From: Agrobacterium sp. AGB01
GTDB lineage: Bacteria; Pseudomonadota; Alphaproteobacteria; Rhizobiales; Rhizobiaceae
Assembly: GCF_014851585.1 (NCBI RefSeq)
Contig: NZ_JACVAB010000004.1
Coordinates: 310,001 to 374,000, forward strand
Direction of reading: 5' to 3'
DNA: 64,000 nucleotides
The notes under the pieces are model-generated. The model was given only the letters and a program-made list of their open reading frames with translations. It ran no database searches and had not been told where the DNA came from. The first letter of the stretch is position 1. Each line of letters opens with the position of its first letter. A program made the translations under genes and the position numbers. Positions 54,700-63,820 of this stretch are shown here, one piece after another.

Positions 54700-56216
54700 G
54701 ACGCCACCCGCTCTTTCACCAGCCTCTGGTAATCAATCTTGCCATTGGGCGTGACCGGCAGCTCATCAACAACCTCAATCACTCGAGGCACCATGTAGGA
54801 CGCAAGGCTCGCAGCCACAGACCGCAGGACGGTGGTCACATCGACATCATCGCCTCCCGCAACTGCTAGCGCATGAACCTTCTGCCCGGCCAGTTCATCC
54901 GGCAGTCCAATAACCGCGACCTGCCTGAAATGACCGGTTGCCATCACAGCCTCCTCCACCTCAGAGGGACTGATACGGTAGCCCGATGACTTGATCATTG
55001 CGTCATTGCGGCCAATGAAGCTGAAAAAGCCCTCATCATCCTGCACCGCCAGATCGCCGGAATAACAGACAATCTCGCCGCCGATCTCGGCATCGTGGAA
55101 CGGATGTGGTTTTAGAACCTTCGCCGTGTCCTCGGGCCTGTTCCAATAACCAAGTGACACGGTTGGGCCACGATGGACAAGAATGCCCGGCTCACCCGGT
55201 GCAGCCCGCTGTCCCGATGGTGTTACGATGAAGACCTCACACTCTGGGATAGCCTTGCCAATCGACGTCGGACGGCGGTCAAGTTCCTCTGGCGGCAGAA
55301 AGGTCGAGCGGAAGGCTTCCGTCAAACCGTACATCAGGAAAACTTGTGTTTGCGGCAGCAGCTTGCGAAGTGCTGTAACCGTGCTGGTTGGCACCGAGCC
55401 GCCGGAATTGGTGATATAACGCAAATGCGGAAGTTCCGTCTTCGAAAGCAGCGGCGACGTTTTGGTCAGGATCGCCCATACGGTCGGCACACCCGCCAAT
55501 CCAGTGATCTGGTGATCACGCAGCGCACGGGTGATGTCGTCACCAAATCGGAAGGTGAGAATAACGATGGTGGCAGCCTGTTCCACCGATGTCAGCAGCT
55601 GGTTGAGACCGTAATCGAAGCTGAATGGTAGAATCGACAGGATGCGATCTTCGCCAGTGATGCCGAGATAGGTGCGAACAATACGGGTCCCGGCCAGCAA
55701 ATTGCGATGCGACAGCATCACGCCTTTGGGTTTGCCGGTGGAGCCAGATGTATACAGGATGGCGGCGAGATCTTCGCCAATATTGTGCGACGGCACCGTC
55801 AGAGGGTTGGCTTCGCAAATATCTTCAACAAACAAGACGGTAACATCGTCAATATCAGCCAGACATTCAGCGATCATATCGCCTGACACTTTGCTGGTGA
55901 TCACAAAGCGAGCACCGCAATCGCTGACGATATGGGAAATCTGCTGACCGCGCAGCAACGGGTTCACAGGGACGAACACACCTGATGCCCGGCTGACCGC
56001 GAATATAGCGACGCTTTCCTCGATGCCGCGAGGCAAAAAGATTGCAACCCTGTCTCTCCGTTCCAGACCTTCCGCGACGAGCGCGCCAGCGTATCTGGCA
56101 ACCAGATCGCCCATCTCCCGGTAAGTGATGCGGCGATCACCATTGATGATCGCAATCTTGTCACTAGAAATGTGAGGCGCAAGAAGGTCGTGCAGAAGTA
56201 CAGGCTGCGAAATCAC
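54696..56216 (-). CDS. AMP-forming acyl/amino acid ligase
   Basis: 506 residues of the ANL superfamily: P-loop-like YTSGSTGKPKGVMLSH (about residue 156), YGLTE (about 298), YSGDLA (about 386), and the C-terminal catalytic Lys in VTPNGKIDYQ. Resembles exosortase-A-associated ligases. It should activate an acid as its adenylate and load it onto the small carrier protein encoded just upstream. ATGA overlaps on both sides. Confidence 0.9.
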   Translation of the reverse strand: MISQPVLLHDLLAPHISSDKIAIINGDRRITYREMGDLVARYAGALVAEGLERRDRVAIFLPRGIEESVAIFAVSRASGVFVPVNPLLRGQQISHIVSDCGARFVITSKVSGDMIAECLADIDDVTVLFVEDICEANPLTVPSHNIGEDLAAILYTSGSTGKPKGVMLSHRNLLAGTRIVRTYLGITGEDRILSILPFSFDYGLNQLLTSVEQAATIVILTFRFGDDITRALRDHQITGLAGVPTVWAILTKTSPLLSKTELPHLRYITNSGGSVPTSTVTALRKLLPQTQVFLMYGLTEAFRSTFLPPEELDRRPTSIGKAIPECEVFIVTPSGQRAAPGEPGILVHRGPTVSLGYWNRPEDTAKVLKPHPFHDAEIGGEIVCYSGDLAVQDDEGFFSFIGRNDAMIKSSGYRISPSEVEEAVMATGHFRQVAVIGLPDELAGQKVHALAVAGGDDVDVTTVLRSVAASLASYMVPRVIEVVDELPVTPNGKIDYQRLVKERVAS

Positions 56217-56470
56217 CGGGTCATTCGCTCCACGAAAGCTGTAATGCCGGCAGGTGTCGCCAACTCCATAAAGTCAAAATTCTCGTCATCGATCGATATG
56301 CCGAAACGTTCCGACAGGAACATGATCAGCTCCAGAAAGCCGAGAGAATCTATGGCGCCTTCCAGCAACGGCGTTGTTGCGCTCAACGGGACCAGATTGG
56401 GGAAGCGACCTTCCAGATAACCGAAGACCGCCTCTGAAACGTCCTGGTCGGCCTTCCTCTCACTTAACAT
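56213..56470 (-). CDS. Acyl (peptidyl) carrier protein
   Basis: 85 residues. The phosphopantetheine-attachment motif reads GAIDSLGFLEL with Ser42; the overall four-helix pattern is that of ACP/PCP. The expected partner of the ligase whose gene it overlaps. A phosphopantetheinyl transferase must come from elsewhere. Confidence 0.9.
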   Translation of the reverse strand: MLSERKADQDVSEAVFGYLEGRFPNLVPLSATTPLLEGAIDSLGFLELIMFLSERFGISIDDENFDFMELATPAGITAFVERMTR

Positions 56471-56499
56471 TTGTACTCTCCTAAATTGATCGCTTGTCG

Positions 56500-57345
56500 T
56501 CAGGCGTTGAGAAACACGCGCTCCGAAAACATCTCGTTAATAACGTCGTCCTGCCACACGCCTTTTATCTGGTAGGCATGCGCCGGCCACGGATTGATGG
56601 CGTGTCTAACCTGAACATCTGCTGGAGTAACCATGCTCAAGAGCGGAACGCCGCGCTTGAGAAGGAAGCGTGAAAGCGGACGCAGATTATCAACGACAGT
56701 CTGGGCACTGGTTGCATAAAGCACCCTTGCCATCGGTATCCTGCGTTTGGAAATCACATCGAGAATAACCGGATGACAGGTGTCGTGCAGCTTGATTGCC
56801 AGCGCCATACAGCCGAGTTTCATATGCAGGTTGATGCCGTCCACCTGGCGCGCCGATAGCCCCCCTTCGGGAACCTGATCAATCGGAAGAACTGTGCCAG
56901 CATTCCGGCCAAACAGCGCAGTAAACGGCAGCGCAAACAACAGGTTTCTGGAGGCAAAGGTCCGAAAACCCAGTTGCTGGTTAAGCTTGATAGCATTTTC
57001 AGACGGAGAAAAGTCCGTGTAAACAAACGTGTCGTCCGCCATCGCTTCCTGCAGCATGCGTGGCGCAAACCAGCGATACCTGGCGTCGACATACCAGCTT
57101 GAAAGATTGAGAAGTTTTTGGCCCGTCGTCATATGATAGCCGGGTATTTTCAGCAACACGCCAACCGGCTCGTCTTTGGCAAGCAGTATGCTGCCGACCG
57201 ATGCGAAATCATGGTCTCGGGCATAGGCATGCAGGCGGGAGACACCGCGAGCCCAAAAGCCTGCATCCCTTTCGGGAAAGCCTTTTGCAAGCAAGTCAGC
57301 GGCTGTCGTCAGCCTTTGCTCATCGATGGACACGATCCTAAGCAT
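56500..57345 (-). CDS. GNAT-like acyltransferase of unknown specificity
   Basis: 281 residues. The N-terminal half (about 1-150) has the GNAT layout (SIDEQRLTTAADLLAKGF, SVGSILLAKDEPVGVLLKIPGY, SWYVDARYRWFAPRMLQEAM) with NAIKLNQQLGF as the acyl-CoA side motif; the second half (about 150-281) is unassigned. First gene of the operon, 29 bp before the carrier protein gene. Likely transfers an acyl group to the product or from the carrier. Confidence 0.7.
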   Translation of the reverse strand: MLRIVSIDEQRLTTAADLLAKGFPERDAGFWARGVSRLHAYARDHDFASVGSILLAKDEPVGVLLKIPGYHMTTGQKLLNLSSWYVDARYRWFAPRMLQEAMADDTFVYTDFSPSENAIKLNQQLGFRTFASRNLLFALPFTALFGRNAGTVLPIDQVPEGGLSARQVDGINLHMKLGCMALAIKLHDTCHPVILDVISKRRIPMARVLYATSAQTVVDNLRPLSRFLLKRGVPLLSMVTPADVQVRHAINPWPAHAYQIKGVWQDDVINEMFSERVFLNA

Positions 57346-57691
57346 TTTCTCCCCGACTAAGGACGGTCACAACCTTTCCCCCGATACCAGCATCTGCGTT
57401 TTTTGCCTGTCAGTCGGCAATCATATCTCGGGTTTCAAACCCAGAACACGACAACCACCGATTTATTCACATATCTCATTTTCGAGGGATTTGCGCCCTC
57501 TAGGTTGAGTTTGAATATCCTGATACAGCAAAATCATTACCGCCCTCTTTCAATCGGCGGAGGTAACTTCACAAAAAGGTGAATTCTGCTGAGCTTTTAC
57601 GCGTTTGACTAGAATATCTCAGACATTCCGGAAAGTAGAAAATGATTTCTACTGTTAACAATATCTACCGAGAAAAAAATAGAGTTGCGCA
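57346..57691. other. Intergenic region before the small-molecule operon
   Basis: About 345 bp, the likely promoter region of the leftward GNAT-ACP-ligase-decarboxylase operon. No gene, repeat or clear operator seen. Confidence 0.4.
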
Positions 57692-57922
57692 TTATTCCCG
57701 GTTTGCCACAACCGCACGCAGACAGAGATTTTTTACTGATTTGAAAAGCCTGTCGCGGTCCTTTTTTGCGGGATCTGCGACCGCCTCGTCTACGGCTCCG
57801 TGCATGGCACTGAACAACATCACTGCCGTCATTTTTGAACCATCGACATCGAACATGCCATCCGTCGGCCGACCGACGATTGCCACCATGGATGGTTCCA
57901 ACCACCCTTTGACGGATACGCC
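57692..57922 (-). pseudogene. Possible C-terminal remnant of a TetR-family regulator
   Basis: An open stretch after a TAG at 57923-57925 encodes residues such as GSKMTAVMLFSAMHGAVDEAVADP and LFKSVKNLCLRAV, resembling the last helices of TetR effector domains. A second frame just upstream (LDKLRPRIVGRIRQRV) could be an earlier part broken by a frameshift. No DNA-binding domain remains. Lies immediately after the DUF1622 gene. Low confidence. Confidence 0.3.
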
Positions 57923-57951
57923 CTACAATGCGAGGGCGCAGTTTGTCGAGA

Positions 57952-58347
57952 TCACCGACCTTCCGCACCACGCTGTGAATATCGCGACCATGGCCAATGG
58001 CCGTCAATTTCGGCTTCAAGCGAAAAGCTCAGGAATGTACGAATGAGCACGATCAGCCCAAGAAGACCGACACTTTCGAAGGTCAACGGCGATATAATCG
58101 TTGCAATGATGTCGGCACCGATCAGAATTTCGAGACCCAGCAGGATACCGCGCCCCAGATTGGCGCGGTAACGATCATAGGCATCCTGTTTGGCCGCCGA
58201 TGTCAGGTCACGAAGATAGATGCCCGTTGCAACCGCAACGCCAACCAAAATCACACCAACCCCGAAAAATTCCAGGCCCAGTGCAAGCGGCTTGAGGATC
58301 GGCGCAATCAGACTTGTCAGGCCGTCGGCCTCACTACCAATGTCCAT
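57952..58347 (-). CDS. DUF1622 family membrane protein
   Basis: 131 residues from ATG 58347 (AGGA 8 bp upstream; ATG 58353 is an alternative). Three membrane helices (about 25-45, 65-90, 95-115) with the family pattern YRANLGRGILLGLEILIGADIIATI and the ending RTFLSFSLEAEIDGHWPW. Function unknown; members are small inner-membrane proteins. Confidence 0.85.
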   Translation of the reverse strand: MDIGSEADGLTSLIAPILKPLALGLEFFGVGVILVGVAVATGIYLRDLTSAAKQDAYDRYRANLGRGILLGLEILIGADIIATIISPLTFESVGLLGLIVLIRTFLSFSLEAEIDGHWPWSRYSQRGAEGR

Positions 58348-58412
58348 TTTCATAATCCTTTTTTGAAAAGAGATGGGGATTTGGCCCTGCGCCAGAAGCG
58401 TCACTTACTGAA

Positions 58413-58435
58413 AGAGGGGCGCGCAGCGCCCCTCT
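58413..58435 (-). terminator. Hairpin terminator after the MFS gene
   Basis: Perfect 10-bp GC-rich stem (58413-58422 with 58426-58435), 3-nt loop, followed leftward by TTT. Between the MFS stop and the DUF1622 gene. Confidence 0.65.
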
Positions 58436-58453
58436 CATCATTATCGATCATAA

Positions 58454-60052
58454 TCAGGCTTGGCCGGGCCGGTTGATCGTCAGGAAGTGCCTGACCACGG
58501 GTTTTTCCGGTCCTGTGTGGTAGGCCAGCACCTTGCTCTGCAGGTCGGCATCGGCCTGGGAAACCCGCTTATGTTGGCGCAGGTGTTCAGCCCAGGATTC
58601 AACCATGAACCATTCGACCATCTTCTCCGGATCGGCAGAGTCTTCCGTTACACCCCAGCCATAGGCACCATCGCGGCGGCGTTCCTGGGACAGCGTGTCG
58701 AGTGCCTTGAGGAAAGCCCGGCGGTGCTGCTTTTCAACATGATATTCGATCAGGATCAGAACAGGGCCACGGTCATGAGCAACAGGTTCTGCAACGAGTG
58801 GTTCTGGCCAGTGGTTCGAAGGCACCATGTCAGCATCGCCAGCAGGCAGTTTCAGGCGGTGCATGATCAACCCGACAATCAGCAATCCGGCTGCGCCAAT
58901 CAACAAGGTGGCTTGAATACCAACAGCCGAACCAACCGCACCCCATCCAAGGCTACCCGCCGTCATTGCACCGTTAAACACGGTCAGGTAAACGGCAAGA
59001 CCACGACCACGAACCCAGTTTGGCAACACTGACTGTGCAGCACCGTTCAGCGTCGTCAAGGCAGTGATCCATGCAGCACCAAGGAACAGCAGAACGATAA
59101 TCGCGACAAACTTCGGTGGGGCGAGTGACAGCACAGCCATGACAATTGCCGTAATGATAGCCGCGCCGAGCAGTAATCCATCGGCACTTAAGCGGTCACG
59201 CAGTTTTGGCATAACCAAGGCACCACCGATCGCACCGGCACCAACTGCACCCAGCAGGATACCGTAGAAGCTTGCGTCGCCACCCAGCAACTGACGGGCA
59301 ACCAGCGGAAGCAAAGCCCAGACCGCACTGGCAAAAGCAAAGAAGATAGCAGCACGCGCCAGAACGATATGCAGTGGACGGCTTGCCCGTGTGTAACGAA
59401 GACCAGCCCGGAACGCGCCGAAGAAGTTCTCCTGCAGGGCGTCGTTGGCATTCTTCGCACGCGGCCACCAGACCAGTGCGGCGATCACGAATATGTAACT
59501 CGCAACGTCGGCTCCGTACGTTATCCCGGCTCCAAACCCTGCCAGAAGCAGGCCGCCGGCAGCCGGACCAATCGAACGAGCGATATTGATGCCGAGCGAG
59601 TTGAGGGCAACGGCGCTTTTGACATCCTCGCGCTTTACCAGCTCCGGTACGATGGCTTGCCATGTCGGCCCCATTAACGCGGCACCGATACCACCAAGGA
59701 ATGTCAGACCGATCAAAGCACTGACCGACAACATCCCGGTCTGCGCCAGAACCATCAGGCTGAGACTGACAGAAGCGAGCAAAAGCTGAATGGCGATTAG
59801 AAACTTGCGGCGATCCAGAATGTCGGTGAGCACACCGGCAGGAATGGCGAGAAGAAAGATCGGCAGAGTACCTGCCGCCTGCACCATGGCGACAGCAGCA
59901 GGAGATGCCGAGAGATCAGTCATCAGCCAGGAGCTGGCGACATCGCGCATGAAGCTGCCGGTATTGCCAAGAACCGTGGCAGCCCAGAGAACCGCGAAAA
60001 CCGGTTGCGCGAGTGGGGCAAAGCTGCCGCCGGAGGATTTTGTGCTGCTCAT
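58454..60052 (-). CDS. MFS exporter (EntS-like) with C-terminal monooxygenase-like domain
   Basis: 532 residues. Residues about 15-405 form a 12-helix MFS_3/EntS-type transporter (LGNTGSFMRDVASSWLMTDLSASPAAVAMVQAAGTLPIFLLAIPAG; DILDRRKFLI). Residues about 425-525 are a soluble domain (VLILIEYHVEKQHRRAFLKALDTLSQERRRDGAYGWG; WAEHLRQHKRVS) resembling an antibiotic-biosynthesis monooxygenase (ABM)/dimeric alpha-beta barrel fold. Overlaps the DoxX gene by 4 bp. Confidence 0.87.
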   Translation of the reverse strand: MSSTKSSGGSFAPLAQPVFAVLWAATVLGNTGSFMRDVASSWLMTDLSASPAAVAMVQAAGTLPIFLLAIPAGVLTDILDRRKFLIAIQLLLASVSLSLMVLAQTGMLSVSALIGLTFLGGIGAALMGPTWQAIVPELVKREDVKSAVALNSLGINIARSIGPAAGGLLLAGFGAGITYGADVASYIFVIAALVWWPRAKNANDALQENFFGAFRAGLRYTRASRPLHIVLARAAIFFAFASAVWALLPLVARQLLGGDASFYGILLGAVGAGAIGGALVMPKLRDRLSADGLLLGAAIITAIVMAVLSLAPPKFVAIIVLLFLGAAWITALTTLNGAAQSVLPNWVRGRGLAVYLTVFNGAMTAGSLGWGAVGSAVGIQATLLIGAAGLLIVGLIMHRLKLPAGDADMVPSNHWPEPLVAEPVAHDRGPVLILIEYHVEKQHRRAFLKALDTLSQERRRDGAYGWGVTEDSADPEKMVEWFMVESWAEHLRQHKRVSQADADLQSKVLAYHTGPEKPVVRHFLTINRPGQA

Positions 60053-60492
60053 TTGCCTTCTCCCTTTGTCAGATCCAGCGCCGCAACGATCACGAATGCG
60101 CCAGCAAGGCCGAGATGTTCAAAGAAGGCATTGGTCGCCATCATGCGATCCATGCCGGGCGCCATTTCCCAGAAACGCAGGGCAATGGCTGTTGCAAGAA
60201 GTGTGAAGCCTGACAGCGCCAATGCGCCAGCCCAACGAAGGCGACCGGACACCACCATGGCAGATGCCACCAGTTCAAAAATAATGACGGCAACTGCAAA
60301 GGCCGATGCAGGATGAAGACCGAAATGCTCCATCTCGGCAATCGCGCCGGAGAAGTCGAAAATCTTGGTCAGAGGTCCCTGAATATAAGCGGCACAAAGG
60401 GCAAGCAGTGCCACCGTTCGTGTAGCCGGAGCAGTTATCACGTCGACAAGACGTCCCTGCGGCCGGAGTGAAGAGGAGGAAAGAAGGTTCAT
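60049..60492 (-). CDS. DoxX family membrane protein
   Basis: 147 residues, GGAG before the ATG. Four membrane helices with DoxX pattern (PLTKIFDFSGAIAEMEHFGLHPASAFAVAVIIFELVASAMVVSGRLRWAGALALSGFTLLATAIALRFW). Co-transcribed with the MFS gene (ATGA overlap). Confidence 0.9.
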   Translation of the reverse strand: MNLLSSSSLRPQGRLVDVITAPATRTVALLALCAAYIQGPLTKIFDFSGAIAEMEHFGLHPASAFAVAVIIFELVASAMVVSGRLRWAGALALSGFTLLATAIALRFWEMAPGMDRMMATNAFFEHLGLAGAFVIVAALDLTKGEGK

Positions 60493-60622
60493 GGCTTGCT
60501 CCAGCTGTTGTCACCGCGTTGCGGCGCTGTGTTCCTTTGATGGAGCGATAATGATCTCGAAATTCGCCAACAACAATTGCATCAATAATTCAGATTTAAT
60601 TGTCAAATATGCAATAATAGAA

Positions 60623-60648
60623 ATCGGGCGACCAACAGGTCACCCGAT
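60623..60648 (-). terminator. Terminator after the amidohydrolase gene
   Basis: 11-bp stem with one mismatch (60623-60633 with 60638-60648) and a 4-nt loop, followed leftward by TTTCTATTATT. In the 169-bp gap before the DoxX-MFS operon. Confidence 0.65.
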
Positions 60649-60661
60649 CAGTTTTAAAAGC

Positions 60662-62539
60662 TTATACAGCCCAGCAAGAGCATCCAAGCGCGCCGAAGAA
60701 GCCCTTGAGATCAGCAATCGGCAGTTTCGAGGTCCATGCACCGGCATGGTCATGACCATGAACACCGCAATCGCTGGCGCAGCCGCAGGTCGAGATAGCC
60801 GTACGGCGTAGCGAGCGGGCGCCCGCGCCTTCCGGTTCACCCCAGGCGGCATAACCACCAAACTTGCGCACAGGTGACCAGTCGGGCATCGCAGGCGGAA
60901 CATCGTTCTCATCAAGCGTTTTGAAGTCACCAGTCCCGTAAACGATCTTGCCACCGACCATAGTCAGTTCCGAGGTGAGGAACGAAATCTCGTCCTCGGC
61001 GCAGGCAAAGAAGTCCTTGTCCGGCACGATCAGGTCGGCAAACTGCCCCTTCTCGATGCGGCCCTTCTTGCCCTCTTCATTGGAGAACCATGTGACCTTC
61101 TCGGTCCACATGCGCAACGCCGTCTCACGGTCCAGGCAATTGGCGCGTGGATAAAGCTGCATGCCACCCACCGTCTTGCCGGTGACCATCCATGACAGCG
61201 ATACCCAAGGGTTATAGGACGCAACACGCGTGGCATCGGTACCTGCCGAGACATTCACACCTTTGTCGAGCATCTTCCTGATCGGTGGTGTGGCTTCGGC
61301 AACACCATGACCGTAGCGTTCAACGAAGTATTCGCCCTGATAGGCCATGCGATGCTGGGTGGCGATACCACCGCCAAGCGCTGCAATCCGGTCGATCGAA
61401 CGGTCCGAGATGGTTTCGGCGTGGTCGAAGAACCAGTTGAGACCTTCGAGCGGAATGTCCTTGTTGACCTTCTCGAACACATCCAGTGCCCGGCTGATGG
61501 TCTCATCATAGGTAGCGTGCAGACGCCATGGCCAGCGGTTCTCGGCGAGAATCCGCACAACCTCTTCCAGTTCACCTTCCATTTCCGGAGCCATCTCCGG
61601 ACGTGGTTGGCGGAAATCTTCGAAGTCGGCAGCGGAGAAGACCAGCATCTCACCCGCCCCATTATGGCGGAAATAGTCGTTGCCCTGTTTATATTTGACC
61701 GAGCTCGTCCAGTTGAGAAAGTCCTCTTTTTCCTGCTTCGGCTTTTGCGTGAACAGGTTATAGGCCAGCCGCACTGTCATCTGGTTGTTATCCGACAATT
61801 GCTGGATGACCTCATAGTCATCGGGGTAGTTCTGGAAACCACCCCCGGCATCGATCACGCCGGTAACGCCCAGCCGGTTCAGTTCCCGCATGAAGTGACG
61901 GGTCGAATTGACCTGATAGTCGAGCGGCAGTTTCGGGCCTTTGGCGAGTGTCGAATACAAAATGCCGGCATTGGGTTTGGCCAGCAGCATGCCGGTCGGG
62001 TTGCCATTGGCATCGCGGGTGATCTCGCCGCCGGGCGGGTTTGGTGTGTCCCTTGTATAACCGACAGCGCGCAGGGCTGCCCCATTCAAAAGTGCGCGGT
62101 CATAGAGATGCAGCAGGAACACCGGCGTATCCGGAGCAATGGCGTTGATCTCTTCGATGGTCGGTAGGCGCTTTTCTGCAAACTGGTGTTCGGTAAAGCC
62201 ACCAACCACGCGCACCCATTGCGGGGCCGGAGTAATCGCCACCTGGCGCTTCAGCATATCCATGGCATCCGCCAGTGAGCGCACGCCATCCCAGCGCAGT
62301 TCCATGTTATAGTTCAGGCCACCGCGCACCACGTGGGTGTGGTTGTCGATCAGGCCCGGCAGCACCCGTTTGCCCTTCAGGTCGATGATTTTGGTTTCGG
62401 GGCCGGCAAGTGCCATGATGTCGGCATCCGTGCCAACGTCAAGAAATGTGCCGTCCTTGATCGCGACGGCCGTCGCATGCGGGTTTGAACGGTCGAGTGT
62501 CGTGATCTGCCCGTGGTGGAGGATCAGGTCGGGATACAT
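60662..62539 (-). CDS. YtcJ-like amidohydrolase
   Basis: 625 residues from ATG 62539 (GGAG upstream; the start at 62578 adds 13 unlikely residues). Metal-dependent hydrolase of the amidohydrolase family 3: GLIDNHTHVVRGG (HxH), DAGGGF, FDHAETIS, GTDATRVAS, and C-terminal GQFADLIVPD. Its C-terminus ends with a Cys/His-rich segment (CGCASDCGVHGHDHAG) that may bind metal. Substrate unknown. Lies 95 bp from the XapX gene, possibly in the same operon. Confidence 0.87.
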   Translation of the reverse strand: MYPDLILHHGQITTLDRSNPHATAVAIKDGTFLDVGTDADIMALAGPETKIIDLKGKRVLPGLIDNHTHVVRGGLNYNMELRWDGVRSLADAMDMLKRQVAITPAPQWVRVVGGFTEHQFAEKRLPTIEEINAIAPDTPVFLLHLYDRALLNGAALRAVGYTRDTPNPPGGEITRDANGNPTGMLLAKPNAGILYSTLAKGPKLPLDYQVNSTRHFMRELNRLGVTGVIDAGGGFQNYPDDYEVIQQLSDNNQMTVRLAYNLFTQKPKQEKEDFLNWTSSVKYKQGNDYFRHNGAGEMLVFSAADFEDFRQPRPEMAPEMEGELEEVVRILAENRWPWRLHATYDETISRALDVFEKVNKDIPLEGLNWFFDHAETISDRSIDRIAALGGGIATQHRMAYQGEYFVERYGHGVAEATPPIRKMLDKGVNVSAGTDATRVASYNPWVSLSWMVTGKTVGGMQLYPRANCLDRETALRMWTEKVTWFSNEEGKKGRIEKGQFADLIVPDKDFFACAEDEISFLTSELTMVGGKIVYGTGDFKTLDENDVPPAMPDWSPVRKFGGYAAWGEPEGAGARSLRRTAISTCGCASDCGVHGHDHAGAWTSKLPIADLKGFFGALGCSCWAV

Positions 62540-62633
62540 GGGCGTAACTCCAGGCTTTATGATGGTGATGAAGATCAATGCAAAAATTGACGTTTGAAAG
62601 GAAACACCGGATGCCTGAGCGGCACCTGCTTCG

Positions 62634-62921
62634 TCAACCGTCGGATGGTGTCGAGTTGTTGCGAGCCGCGATCACTTTGGCGTCATCATCCCCCTTGGGC
62701 AAATGACCAAACATGTGCGGCTTGATCTGGTTGATCCAGGAAACCGCCGCAGGCTCCTTGTTGATCAGGGTCTTTGCGAAAGGAATGAGCTGTTCGCCGA
62801 CGAGAATACCAAGAAGGCCGACAAGCGCAATGACCGGCGGAGCCGGTGAACGGACATTGAGCAGACTGTAGACGATACCGACTAGCAGCCCTGCGCCGAG
62901 GGAAAGAAGATAGATTTTCAT
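62634..62921 (-). CDS. XapX domain protein (DUF1427)
   Basis: 95 residues. Two membrane helices (about 4-24 and 28-48) with the family pattern LSLGAGLLVGIVYSLLNVRSPAPPVIALVGLLGILVGEQ. XapX was named from the xapAB-linked gene; its function is unknown. Confidence 0.87.
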   Translation of the reverse strand: MKIYLLSLGAGLLVGIVYSLLNVRSPAPPVIALVGLLGILVGEQLIPFAKTLINKEPAAVSWINQIKPHMFGHLPKGDDDAKVIAARNNSTPSDG

Positions 62922-62947
62922 GGAATGTACTCCTCTCTTGAATGAAA

Positions 62948-62979
62948 AACCGCTCCGACAGGGAATTATCGGAGCGGTT
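62948..62979 (-). terminator. Terminator after the YcaC-like hydrolase gene
   Basis: Perfect 11-bp stem (62948-62958 with 62969-62979), 10-nt loop, followed leftward by TTTTT (two of them overlapping the stem end). It lies 11 bp from the hydrolase stop. Confidence 0.8.
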
Positions 62980-62989
62980 CGATCAGGCC

Positions 62990-63679
62990 TTACTTGGCTG
63001 GGTTAGGACCGATACGTTTGCCGTGCTTGACCCGCTCGGCACCGCCGTGAACGTGAGTGACTGCGTAGTCGATACCCATGCCGTAAGCACCGGAGTGCTC
63101 CTTCACCAGCGAGGTTACAGCGTCATAGGTTTCCTTACGGGCCCAATCGCGCTGCCATTCAAGCAGAACCTGCTGCCAGGTCACTGGAATGACACCGGCT
63201 TGAACCATGCGGTCCATGGCGTATTTGTGCGCATCACTTGAGGTACCACCGGACGCATCGGCCACCATGTAGATTTCATAGTCTGGAACATCGTGGAGAG
63301 CGGAAAGAGCGAAGGTCGTGTTGCACACTTCGGTCCACAGGCCGGAAACGACAATCTTTTTGGCGCCTTTGGCTGCGTTCTTTGCCAGGGCATCGCGCAC
63401 ATTCTGGTCGTCCCAAGAGTTCATCGATGTACGTTCAAGAATGTCATTTTCCGGATAAACTGCCAACAGTTCAGGGAACGTGTTGCCGGAGAAGCTTTCC
63501 GTCTCAACCGTGGTGATTGTTGTTGGGATGTTGAAGATCTTGGCTGCCTTGGCAAGACCAACCACGTTGTTCTTCAGTGTCTGGCGATCGATCGACTGAA
63601 CACCAAACGCCATCTGCGGCTGCTGGTCGATGAAGATGAGCTGGCTGTTTGCAGGGGTAAGGACTTCGAGCTTAGACAT
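62990..63679 (-). CDS. YcaC-like cysteine hydrolase (isochorismatase family)
   Basis: 229 residues with CGGAGAA before the ATG. Isochorismatase-like fold: LIFIDQQPQMAF (catalytic Asp), VSGLWTEVCNTTFALSAL (catalytic Cys about residue 118), MVADASGGTSSDAHKYAMDRM. Family members hydrolyse amides or related substrates; the substrate is unknown. Longer than YcaC, with a C-terminal extension of about 30 residues (GGAERVKHGKRIGPN). Confidence 0.88.
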   Translation of the reverse strand: MSKLEVLTPANSQLIFIDQQPQMAFGVQSIDRQTLKNNVVGLAKAAKIFNIPTTITTVETESFSGNTFPELLAVYPENDILERTSMNSWDDQNVRDALAKNAAKGAKKIVVSGLWTEVCNTTFALSALHDVPDYEIYMVADASGGTSSDAHKYAMDRMVQAGVIPVTWQQVLLEWQRDWARKETYDAVTSLVKEHSGAYGMGIDYAVTHVHGGAERVKHGKRIGPNPAK

Positions 63680-63820
63680 GGTGGTTCTCCGTTTAAATTT
63701 GAGTGCCGATCAGCGGCGTTGAGTTTTGAGATACCTTCGGCTGTCGGCTGCCTGCCTCAGGCAGCCGTTTCGAAAGGCGGATAATGTTTTGGTCAGTGGA
63801 TGGGGTTGAAAACCCCGGTC

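Noticed and set aside
53422-57345. Exosortase A sorting locus
   Set aside because: No exosortase, PEP-CTERM protein or polysaccharide genes in the window.
57642-58046. A 134-codon open frame on the plus strand
   Set aside because: Runs antisense into the DUF1622 gene, without motif or ribosome site.
61307-62167. A 286-codon open frame on the plus strand
   Set aside because: Antisense to the amidohydrolase, which has full motifs.
63802-63816. Terminator hairpin after the dioxygenase gene
   Set aside because: Only a 6-bp stem with no T run.
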